Shown here: positions 55,081-64,000 of the stretch, piece by piece | How the letters are laid out: every line of letters starts with the position of its first letter | Numbering within the stretch: position 1 is the first letter of the stretch | Source of the DNA: Volutella citrinella | Taxonomy: Eukaryota; Ascomycota; Sordariomycetes; Hypocreales; Nectriaceae | DNA length: 64,000 nucleotides | Assembly: GCA_034401135.1 (NCBI GenBank) | Contig: JAWZSP010000002.1 | Coordinates: 868,001-932,000 of the forward strand | Direction of reading: 5' to 3' | Position numbers and translations under genes: made by a program | Notes under the pieces: model-generated | Told to the model about the DNA's origin: nothing | Seen by the model: only the letters and a program-made list of their open reading frames with translations | The model's database searches: none

Positions 55081-55190
55081 GAATACCGTAACTCCAAACT
55101 GAAGCATACCGGAACTCCAAACTGAAGAATACCGCAACTCCAAACTGAAGAATACCGCAACTCCAAACTAAGGAATATCGCAACTCCCTA
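55081..55190 (+). repeat. 23-bp tandem repeat (about 4.8 units)
   Basis: Unit GAATACCGCAACTCCAAACTGAA, shown here to 23 positions as GAATACCGCAACTCC plus AAACTGAA. Units start near 55081, 55104, 55127, 55150 and 55173 (last partial). Differences are single bases. It abuts the stop codon end of the minus-strand transporter at 55188. Confidence 0.85.
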
Positions 55191-56606
55191 GATAAAAGAA
55201 TTGTCACCGCAGCTAAAACATCCTCGGATATTCGAGGAAGTGGCAAAAATATGTAAAAGCTCAGTAATGGAAGACCAAATTCCACCACCATTCAAGAATA
55301 AAGAGAAAGCAAGAAGGGCAATATTAGCTGAAAACAGCATAATACTCCTCCAGTTCGCAAAGTACTGTCCCTTTTCGAGGTGCAGCCAGAGGAAAGCGCT
55401 GATACCATATGTAAACCAAGCGTAAGTCGTAGCCGAACTAACGGCAAGAATAGAGTCGAAAACAGGAATAGCGTTGGAGAGAATGAAGACAATAATCCAG
55501 AAGGCAGTATTACTGCCGATCCAGACACTCCATGACTTCATGGTATTTGCAGTAACTTCCCCAAGAGCATTGATCCTGCGCATAATAGCAATGTAGACAT
55601 ACTTGGTGCCGATATGGCCGCAAGCAAGACCGTCAGTCAAGATAGCGGGGAGGACGAGTCCGTAGGCTACCTTAGCCGCAATAGTAGGGGCTGAGCTAAG
55701 AGCAGGGGAGGCAGTAAACTCGGCAGCGAGGCAGTAGACAGCGATAGCGATGAATGCATAGAAAACAACAGATGCCGCCATCAACCATCGAAGAGAGTAA
55801 ATAAAGTCCTTCTGAGGGTTCTTCATCTCAGCCATGTAGGTAACAAAGGCGTAGTTACCAGCCAAGGCAAAGAGGATCTTGAGAACGGCGTTGAAGATCT
55901 CGCGGAGGGTGGGAGTTCCAAAAAGCTCAATCTCGGGTTTCCAGCCTTCTGTGGCTCCGGGGGGCTTGTCGATACCGAGGCCGATCATAGTAGCAAGAGC
56001 CGCGGCAAGGATGCTGAGGATGCAAGGGAGGCCAGACTGGGCCAGGAATTTAGCAGTCCGGGGAATGCAGAGCAAAAAGCAAAGGATGCAGGCAATAGTC
56101 ATCCAGGCGACCGTACAGATGGCATGCTCGCTAATGGCATTGAAAGCAATGGAGATGGTAACAACTGCAGAGGAGGCGGTCATGATAAGTTGCAATAACA
56201 GGCCAATGCCGGTAACGATCTCTGCTGGGCGGCCTCCGATGATCCTCATCATTTCGGCAATGTTGGTGACTTTGGGATGGGCCACGTAGTACCAGAAAAT
56301 CTCAACACCGGTGAAGTAAGTGATGAGGGCTCCGCCGATCAGAGTGATGAGACCGGGAATAAGACCAAGGGTCTTGAAAACTGAAGGCAGAGCAAGTGCT
56401 CCGAGACCAAACTGGTTGGTGAGGAGGGCAAAGACGGTATCGAAGCGGCCCATAGTACGGAAGTTGGCTCCACCCCCGCCCCCAAAGACGTCGACTTCTT
56501 CGTCATTGGGGCAGGCAGCCTTGAGGTCTAAACCTTCATGGTCGGTAGTACTGTCGCTGTGATCCCCCTGGCTGTGTTCCGCAATCTCGTTCTCCTTGGA
56601 CATCAT
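55188..56606 (-). CDS. Amino acid transporter (AAAP/Aa_trans family)
   Basis: Single exon of 472 residues from the ATG at 56606 (MMSKENEIAEH); the frame stays open upstream to 56801, but that part resembles 5' UTR. An acidic N-terminus and Gly-rich stretch precede about 11 membrane helices. Family features: FRTMGRFDTVFALLTNQFGLGALALPSVFKTLG at helix 1, typical of fungal neutral amino-acid permeases of the AAAP family (Mtr-like), and NYAFVTYMAEMKNP in helix 6. It probably imports neutral or aromatic amino acids with protons. The last residues overlap the start of a 23-bp tandem repeat, so the very C-terminus may have been altered. Codon usage is richer in A/G-ending codons than that of the other large transporters here. 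Confidence 0.87.
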   Translation of the reverse strand: MMSKENEIAEHSQGDHSDSTTDHEGLDLKAACPNDEEVDVFGGGGGANFRTMGRFDTVFALLTNQFGLGALALPSVFKTLGLIPGLITLIGGALITYFTGVEIFWYYVAHPKVTNIAEMMRIIGGRPAEIVTGIGLLLQLIMTASSAVVTISIAFNAISEHAICTVAWMTIACILCFLLCIPRTAKFLAQSGLPCILSILAAALATMIGLGIDKPPGATEGWKPEIELFGTPTLREIFNAVLKILFALAGNYAFVTYMAEMKNPQKDFIYSLRWLMAASVVFYAFIAIAVYCLAAEFTASPALSSAPTIAAKVAYGLVLPAILTDGLACGHIGTKYVYIAIMRRINALGEVTANTMKSWSVWIGSNTAFWIIVFILSNAIPVFDSILAVSSATTYAWFTYGISAFLWLHLEKGQYFANWRSIMLFSANIALLAFSLFLNGGGIWSSITELLHIFATSSNIRGCFSCGDNSFI

Positions 56607-57555
56607 GTCGTCAATTGGTGGTGTTGTGAGATGTGTGTGAAAATTCCAGTGGGTATCTTTTCCTTTGGGTAAGAGATCAATGTGTTTGGTCGAGGCTGTG
56701 ATCTTTTCTTGGCCTTTGGTTTGTTGGTCGGCTCTACTGGACACCCGACCAAGGGTAAAGGTGTTGATGGGTGAACTTTTGTGTAGCGGTAAATGATCCA
56801 AGGAGGTTGTTTTGTTGGCGCATCTGAGAGCAGAGATGAGAGTGAGGTAAGAATAACTAAAAGTAAATCAGTGAGGCTTGAGGTAATATATAGTCCAAGA
56901 GATGTAGGGCGGGCGATGAAGGCCAATCCAATATCGAGCGCCATGTTCGCGTTCAGGAATATTCTCTCTGCTGACATCAGTTTCACAATCTCTCCACGGT
57001 GACGTCAAGTGCCCGAAATACTCCAAAGGAATAACCCCCGAATCTTCCCGGATTACTGGACCTAATCATGAGATATTCGAGAGCAAAAGGGCCATCGCTT
57101 GCGAATCCAACCCAGCCCATCCGCGAGAGAGACGGTGCTGACCCATAGAGACCCTTGGATAGGGTCTGCGGGAATTATTTCCGATTGACCCTGGATCGTG
57201 GACACCTTTCGGACGGCCGACGCGAGGGCTGTTGATAGTCCACTTCGGGAAGTCGTCCATTCGCGGCCAGTGGGGGCGCCGTTGTATCATATACCAGGCT
57301 GGCCTCGCAAAGACATGGATGGTTCCATGAAACGGCAATGGAAAACAATTCACTCATGGCCTGTGCTTCTTATCCGAAGGTACTCGAGGGGGATATCGTA
57401 ACGAAGGCAGGAAGGGGGGACGGATCTTGGTCTCTCTCGAGTATCCCAGAAGCAGAAGGCCCCCCGGCGACAATAGAAGCGTTCCGGTTGGTCGCAGAAC
57501 AAAGCTTGGTCAAAGCTTGTCGGAAGCTTTGACATGACATGGACTCCTCGAGACT

Positions 57556-57632
57556 GTCTTGGCATTTCTGGCAGGCCTCCAAGACTCTTGGTGTGCTGGG
57601 CGTTTGTGGGGAGATTCTTGGCTCCACGATCG
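57556..57632 (+). repeat. Local direct repeat, copy 1
   Basis: Shares TCTTGGCATTTC, AGGCC, CTCTTGGTGTG and GTGGGGAGATTCTTGGCTCC followed by ACGATCGC with 57687-57775. Confidence 0.75.
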
Positions 57633-57686
57633 CTGAGGGGGGCGAGTGGGGGTCGTCGACGTGGAACTCGAAGCTATTCGAGACCT

Positions 57687-57775
57687 CTCTTGGCATTTCG
57701 GTCAGGCCACCCGCCCTTCTGCAGCTCTTGGTGTGTAAGGTGTTCGTGGGGAGATTCTTGGCTCCACGATCGCGA
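57687..57775 (+). repeat. Local direct repeat, copy 2
   Basis: Counterpart of 57556-57632, about 135 bp downstream, with extra bases in the middle; the last 30 bp are nearly identical. Confidence 0.75.
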
Positions 57776-59727
57776 GTTGATTAAGGACTCAGCGAAATAT
57801 TACGGGTTCGGGACGAGACTCACCGTCTTTTAGTCTGACCGATGGTCGTTCTTGGCACTCGATGGTCACGCTTGGCATTTAATTTGGTCACATCAAGTCA
57901 CCAGTTCTCACCGAAATAACTCCTGGGGTACTTGTTCGTTCCTGCACGCTATTTGTGGACTGACCGTGATGCCCAGGATATATCCCAGCGGTCACGGTCT
58001 TGGCGCTTGACAAAGTCTTGGCAAACTCTTGGCGCGGAATAAAACGGCATTCCTTCACGCCACTGGCAGCAACTGGTTTCAGAGTGCTCTCCCGATCTCT
58101 AGGATAAGTCGCACGACCAGCTATTGATATCCGCCCGGCCCAAAAGGGTCAGCAAGCTGTGTTCCGCCCCGTCCAAAAGGGACATTCAGCCTCAATTCCG
58201 TCAATCCCCACCACGGACGATGGAGCCTACTACGTTACACCCACCAGACTCAGGCTGTATTGCCTCCTGATCCCCCCATGCCCGCCCCGCCCCGCCCCCC
58301 CGACGACCCCGAGAAACCTGAAGCTTTGCAGTTGGTTCTGCTCTCATCTAGTCGCGTTCCCCTTTCTCTCAATCAACACATCCACCACCCGCCACAACGA
58401 ATTCCCTTCTCTCTCGGCGCTCTTAGCCTACCGCGGCTCCTCCCTTCACGTCGACCTCAGCACCTGTTAGCCATGTCCCCGGAACTTCCTTCGTATGCAT
58501 TCCGCCACAGCCATCTTCAGCTGGTAACATGGACTCTCGGCATGCCCGCCAAGTCGTGTCCTTTCCCTTATCGTTTGTCTCGTCCTCAACGCCCCTCATC
58601 CATCGCCGAAACAACGGCTGGGGAATGAATGAACTCTTTCGTATGCCAGGACGCCATTGCATTAATCCTCCGCTTCCGTGTCCCCGACTTGGCCCGACTT
58701 GGGAGCGACAAGCCTGCTCTCGTCTGTCGAATGCGAACTCGAACTTATCCGACGACACGGTACCTGGGGGCTTTGGATGATGTTGAGCATAACGTCAAGG
58801 ACACTCTGTCCTGGCTGGAACTTATCGCTGATTGCGGCTAGACTTTGTCTACCACCTTTGAGTGATGACGATAGTGTCGTTTGGTTCTCCCTGATCCATC
58901 ACTCATTACTTGAGCTTCGTCTCCAACCAGTGTTGGCCTTACAACACCTACTAACCCAGCCACCACTTCCCGTTGCTTCATTCCCAATATCTGTCTTCGC
59001 CAAAGCGCACAGCGTAGCGGTAAATGGAGATCGTCAATACGAAACCTGCTTCAAAGCCAACAGTCTCCCATGGTCGACCTGGCTCGGCGATGCCGCCATT
59101 GTCATCCCATAATGCCCCCCCGCAAACATTCACGGTACCTTCAACACTTCCAGTTTCATCGACTCCAAACCAGTACTGTTATTTAGAACTCATGGTCTCA
59201 ATCATCCACCTATCTCAAGGTCAACCTCACCAATGTTAATATTCGGTTTGCGACCCAGCGAACCACCGGACCTCGCGCCTATGTCTCTGCGTGTTTAGCA
59301 GCACAGGTTATTTGCTTGAGACTGACCGGATACTTTCCGAACGGGTGAGTGTAGTGTCAAGCAACAAATCTCGAGACATTGATTCCCATGCTGTTGCATA
59401 ATTGCCTCCATCCGGCGTCTTTCTTCCTCCGTATGGAGATCGCAAAAGAACTGAGTTAAGTCCGCTAAAGTGCTACACCCGGTAATGCTTTCGATCTGTG
59501 AACTCAGCCTGTGTCCGTCTTAAGTCATCCTATATTATCTTATATTAAATTCCAAGGCCGCTGTATTAGTATAGCTCTAGCTTTTATAAAATATATTTAT
59601 TTTATTCGGCTTGTTGCTTGTACCCTAGGAGACAAGGGGAGCCGAGAGCAGCTATTAGGCACCCTGGGTTATATTCAGATAGCTTGGTCAGCTCTCCGCG
59701 GCATGCACAGCAAATTTAGTGCTTCTA

Positions 59728-59812
59728 AAGGAAGCGATCAGTACATCGAGATTGCAGCCCCCCGAAGGCCTAAAAATGCTGTGCAATTAGAGCCGCATGA
59801 TTTTAATGCTAG
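59728..59812 (+). repeat. Dispersed repeat copy 2
   Basis: Counterpart of 54840-54930 in the same orientation about 4.9 kb away; embedded in AT-rich DNA. Confidence 0.65.
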
Positions 59813-60303
59813 GCTCTCTCTTTTTCGAGGCTTACACATAAATTAAATATAAATATTAGCTATCCACCATAAACGACTGCAACACTGCCATTATTGCGGG
59901 CTGTCACGAGCTTCGAGAAACAATGTCAACCTCTAGCTCTCGCCAAGTCCCCCTTCTGTCACCACGAATTATTCCCTTGCCTAAAAAAGGATCCTAGGTT
60001 AAAGGAATTCTATCATCCCCTGGACCTCAATCACTGTCGCTGTTCATCCGCGTCACCGCGGGACATAGTTTTTCATGCCCGAGAATAGGTAGCACTTGTA
60101 TCCTGCTAAGTTCAGTCCCAGGACCCGGGGCCGAGGAACAAAAGTTCTTCATGCGCGTCTGAGTCAGATTCATAAGCGGCGATATCAATCGAGCTGACGG
60201 GCACAGACTATAAGTGGATGCCATTCCACGAGAACAGTGCCTCCAGATCGCTACCTAAAAAAATAAACTCGTTGCTATTTCATCAAAACAACTACAGCAG
60301 AAA

Positions 60304-60708
60304 ATGTCTGATATCGCTGTGGCAGCCGCCGACTGGCCATACATCTGGGCGACCTTCTATTCGGCCATGCTCCTCATCATCGGCCTGGCCACATTTACAC
60401 CAGCGGCACACACCGTCTGCGAACAGGCCGGATTCCCCCAGCCGCGCAACCAGCCGCTGAATGTCTACGTCTACTTGCTGGCAGGCTGCCAGTTTATGGT
60501 TGGCCTGACGCTGGCCATCTTCTTGGTCGCGGGGGAATGGAGGGCCGTCAGCGTCATGATTGCCTGCTCGACTCCAATGGGGCTGGTGGGCACGTCGCTT
60601 TCGGCATCTAAGGGGGGGATGGGATTTGGCAAAGAGTTTTGGTCTCATGCTATTATGACGACGGTGGGAACGTTGGCAGGTTGGAGGCTCATGAAGGACA
60701 ATTGGTGA
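60304..60708 (+). CDS. Small four-helix membrane protein (DUF4267-like)
   Basis: Single exon of 134 residues (MSDIAVAAADWPYIW). Four hydrophobic stretches are visible: residues about 15-35, 55-75, 80-97 and 112-128, joined by short loops. The layout, with a conserved-looking VYLLAGCQFMVGLTL segment and GMGFGKEFWSHA loop, resembles the small DUF4267 family of fungal and bacterial membrane proteins of unknown function. There is a good start context (AAAATGTC). No neighbour suggests a role; it stands alone between two gene-poor regions. Confidence 0.65.
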   Translation: MSDIAVAAADWPYIWATFYSAMLLIIGLATFTPAAHTVCEQAGFPQPRNQPLNVYVYLLAGCQFMVGLTLAIFLVAGEWRAVSVMIACSTPMGLVGTSLSASKGGMGFGKEFWSHAIMTTVGTLAGWRLMKDNW

Positions 60709-62717
60709 TGGAGACACGTTGCGACTCGGGCGTTGATGAAGGGAACTGGCCTGCTAGCTTGAGGGAATGGGTGACACAACAAGACCAACAATTTCCAAGG
60801 ACCGGCCGATTCTTGATGCAGTCTCTATGGGCAGTTAGGTTGTGCACAACCCCGTGAAGATAAGAGAGGATGTTGAAGGACCAACGAGGAAGACATTGGT
60901 CAATGGAGCTTTTAGTCTCCCATAAGCCAGATGGGGCTTCCAGGGTGCCTGCAGTGTTTAGTTCTAATAATACCACTGTTGTCCCTCGAAACATCTCTGC
61001 CGTCGGCGACAGACTTATGCACCACGACGTCATATTGGTTGAATAACTCGCCACGCATGAGCCTCTGAAACCCCACAAAAGTGGTGTGGTGCGGGTGGCT
61101 TGGAGTGTCTGGGGGTGGATCCGAATCCTGCGAGTTCGGGACAAGATGCGGGCAGCTCGGAGCTTGGTCGACACCAACCCCAATCAGGAATAACATTGCC
61201 TGTCAGTGGTTTAGTCGATCGCGGCGTTTAGCACCGTGTAGCTGAGATTATCTGTACGTGCATGTAGCTTTCGAGCAGGCCTTCTCCGACTGATCCTTGG
61301 AACTTCGGTGACTTGATTAGGCTCATGATACCCATAAGGATTGAGCATTGCCGGACCTTAAATGTGACTTATGATTGGTCTCTTGTTTGAAGACGTTGAA
61401 ACTCACTGTTCTGCAGTGCTGCATCCTGTAGGCCTTCACCGACCGTCTCTGGTGGGCTGTTGCTGCAAATGAGTCCTAAAACCACAACCCGAGCAGAGAG
61501 ACGAAACACCGCAACGCATATCTACACTACGCTACCTACTCAGGTTGTCGTCACGCATGATTGAATCGAAGCTGTGCATTGTAGATCACGAAACATCTAA
61601 ATCAGGATTCCTGGGTGGGAGGCACACCCTAGTCTGAGGTTCGGTAAATGTAAACGTGGGGATCTGACGACCGATAAGCTCAAACATGCATATTCTTAAT
61701 CCTTCACCACTCCCAAGCGACTCAATGTCAAACATCTTGATGGAGCATGCCTCCGTGCTGCGGCTCATCGCCCATGAACTCTGGAGTCTGCCAAGCATTT
61801 GACGACCACCAAAGATGAAGAGAATGTAGAAAACGATAACAATAAAGTAACCAACAGCATCTCCATTCACCAAGCCTAAAGGATTCCTTGGCAAGTTGGG
61901 CCCTTGAAGCCGCGCCACTCGGACACAGCCCCGTCAGACTCTTGATGTTCACAGCAGCCAAGCAAAGTAAGCGTTTCGCATTGACGCAGCTAAATCCACA
62001 ATGTCGACCGTTCAAGATGCAAAGAACCGCAAAACTAGCCGTTGATACGAATCATTGCTTCTTTTGCTTGTAATATTACAATGCTCAGACATGTTGGCTT
62101 CTAGAGCTAATAGTGTCCGAGGGGCATGAAGCGAGGCCAAATTCAGCAAGCACAAGAACCTCTTGTAGGGCTGGCTCAGGCTAGTTGTGGACGTCGGGAC
62201 ATGTCCACTAACAAACCTGTCCGATGCTCCTGTTTAGGGGCGCTTTGACCTCAGCACGCCTATCCGATGAATTGGATGACACTGCTCGAACTGGTCTGTG
62301 CATGCTGTGCCAAGTCTGGGGGTTTAGTCTGACAGCCAACAGCAATAAGCTTATCACCCACGTGGACTACACCCTTCATGGCTGCGCCCACCCAACGGGG
62401 CTCTGCCAACCCGTTGATGATCAGCAAGACCATGATAACCCGGACTTAACGTTCACTTCGCCGCCATGCGGATATCGCAGGATTCTCAGTCGACAGACTC
62501 TCACTGAAGGACCTGTGCCCTGTTCCTTCTCCTCGTCTTGTGGCATCTGTCAGCATTGATCGGCACATGAAGACTAAGAGAACCCATCTCGTGCCCTGAC
62601 TCAAATGGCATATAAGATCGATGAGCCGCGTCATGTCTCCTCAATTAGCAACCCACTCCTTAAGACAAGCACACCAACTCAGACAAGCACCTCGGTTCTC
62701 TACCACAGGAAGCAACC
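60709..62717. other. Intergenic region
   Basis: 2 kb between two plus-strand genes. A 110-codon minus-strand frame (61918-61586) contains one hydrophobic stretch but no recognisable domain and is not called. No RNA gene or repeat was seen. Confidence 0.4.
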
Positions 62718-64000
62718 ATGCGTCTCAACGCGTTTCTCCTCATTGCCCCCTTGCTCCAGGGAGGCACCCTCGCCCGCGTCGTGGATACTACAACCCCAGA
62801 GATGCGAACGGCCAACTACGGCAGCCGCATCCAGCCGTGCGACAAGCAGTGCCCCAAGGGCATGAGCAACACCGACTGCTTCAAGTTCAAGGCCAAGACT
62901 TGCTGGAAGGCCATCTCGGCCGCCAAGTGCACCAACCCGGCCATCGAGGACGCCGAGATTCACCCCTCGAAGCGCTGGAACGCAGTCTATGGCAACCAGA
63001 TGTGGCAGAACCTGACTCTTTGGTGGGCCTATGAGCAGAAGACTGCCAAGCTCCCGTTTGCGCGCTGGATCGTACGGCGGTCCCTGTTTTTATTTTTCTG
63101 GTAGTATTGTGCTGACGTTTTCCCAGAGCAACAAGATCCACGGCGACGAGAACATGAACTGCCAAAGCCTTGGGCCGAACAATGGATGCACCGAGACTGC
63201 GCAGTGCGATGACACCAAGTATGCTGGTATGTCGCTCACTGCCAAACTACAATGGACTAGACAATGCTAATTTGGTGCCTCAGCTGGCTATCTTGCACTC
63301 AACTCTCTCACTGTTTTGAACAATGTACGTCAACTGCCCTCGGGCTCATGTACCGCTCTGACATTCAGCAGATGATTTGGACTTTCCGCGAGGCTCTGTA
63401 CGAGGCCAAGTCCGACGTCGAGTCCAACATCCCCATCTTCAGCTCCGTTTTCGCGCCAATGGATGCCCCAAGCCTCGGGGCCGCTGTCATCATCGACATT
63501 GCCACCATGGGCTTCCTCGTCGCAGCTGCACCCATCTGGAACGGAGTAACAAAGTCCCTCCCGTTCATGCGGAGGCCTGAGTGGGGTAACGTCGACCCCA
63601 ATGGATGGGCCAAGGACACGGTCAACGGCATGGTCACTTCTGGGCTCACACTCACCAAGGACCTCCTGCCTGCTCAGGCAGCTGCCGTCGCGGACAAGGA
63701 TCTCGCAGCCCGCCTCGGGGCGGTTATTCAGGCATGGGCTATGAGCGCCAGCAAATATTCCGAGTACATCTTCTCGGGCAAAGGGACGGCGTTGTCAGAC
63801 TTGGAGGGCATGATTCTGGATGGCAAGCTCTCTGCCTCGCCGTATGCCAAGAGCGGACCAACCGGCAAAGAGGGAGGCGACCTTAGCACCGAATCGCTCA
63901 AGGAGAAGGCCAAGAAAGCCATCTATGCGGACCTGATCCCTCGAGCTTGGGCTCTATCTAACCTCCCCCTTGGCCCTGTTATTCTCAAGTCCAAGGGTTG
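62718..64000 (+). CDS. Secreted protein of unknown function (3' end outside window)
   Basis: Exons 62718-63071, 63127-63226, 63284-63324 and 63369 (or 63372) to the window end. The N-terminus is a signal peptide (MRLNAFLLIAPLLQGGTLA). The mature protein begins with a Cys-rich section (CDKQCPKGMSNTDCF, then KTCWKAISAAKC; further Cys in exon 2), followed by a long region with helical, Ala/Gly-rich segments such as AAVIIDIATMGFLVAAAP. The pattern resembles large families of secreted or surface-associated hypothetical proteins in ascomycetes. No catalytic motif is visible. The last intron ends in CAGCAG, a tandem acceptor that would add or omit one Gln. Confidence 0.7.

Larger units (their letters stand above)
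56607..60303. other. Long gene-poor region with repeat debris
   Basis: 3.7 kb without a convincing CDS. Around 57556-57632 and 57687-57775 lie two diverged copies of an 80-90 bp sequence. 59728-59812 is a second copy of the dispersed repeat at 54840. The stretch 59530-59880 is AT-rich. Small open frames at 58159-59112 overlap in all frames and lack domain features. This looks like old transposon-derived sequence. Confidence 0.5.

Noticed and set aside
58159..59112. Overlapping plus-strand frames of 100-145 codons
   Set aside because: Frames overlap each other in all three phases, have Pro/Ser/His-rich random-looking translations and lie in repeat-bearing DNA.
61586..61918. 110-codon minus-strand frame with one hydrophobic stretch
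   Set aside because: No domain, no supporting splice structure, and isolated in an intergenic region.
1..64000. CRISPR arrays, bacterial operons or insertion sequences
   Set aside because: Spliceosomal introns and fungal gene families throughout; no spaced identical repeats of CRISPR type.

Overview
The window is nuclear DNA of a filamentous ascomycete (Pezizomycotina, probably Sordariomycetes such as Hypocreales). Genes carry short 45-90 nt introns with GTRNGY donors and CTAAC-like branch sites. Product types are typical of this group: Zn2Cys6 regulators, HET and SAT4/rhodopsin-domain proteins, FluG, and a CorA-like protein. Two dispersed 5S rRNA-type genes fit the filamentous-ascomycete 5S pattern. 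Species cannot be named from the sequence alone. Exon boundaries were derived by hand from splice signals and frame continuity; no search was run.

Layout. 1-12.9 kb: 3' part of a fungal transcription factor; a small NTF2-like protein divergent from a Dal5-type MFS transporter; an F-box-like protein; a fungal hypothetical protein cut by an in-frame TAG; a secreted-type FMN alpha-hydroxyacid dehydrogenase with nine exons, divergent from an O-methyltransferase. 14.7-27.4 kb: the fused amidohydrolase/glutamine-synthetase-like FluG, a SAT4-type seven-helix membrane protein and an APC-family permease, separated by 3 kb GC-rich gaps.

27.9-42.3 kb is the accessory part. It holds a protein kinase-vWA fusion, an orphan fragment, two unusual tandem cassettes (31.85-35.35 kb) carrying different unknown genes between shared 5' and 3' signals, a CorA-like membrane protein with seven or eight exons, a conserved-looking hypothetical protein, and a HET gene inactivated by a 13-bp duplication and a stop.

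42.4-64 kb: an SDR, a four-helix membrane protein, two 5S rRNA genes, a Zn2Cys6 regulator, a DHA1 MFS exporter, an AA14-like LPMO-type secreted protein with N-terminal His, a class I methyltransferase, a 23-bp tandem repeat beside an amino-acid transporter, repeat-bearing AT-richer DNA, a small membrane protein, and the 5' part of a secreted protein running off the end.

Possible functional links are local: the FMN dehydrogenase and O-methyltransferase share one upstream region, and the NTF2-like and MFS genes share another. The kinase-vWA, CorA-like and HET genes resemble the signalling/incompatibility gene content of fungal variable regions. The most unusual structure is the two-cassette array.
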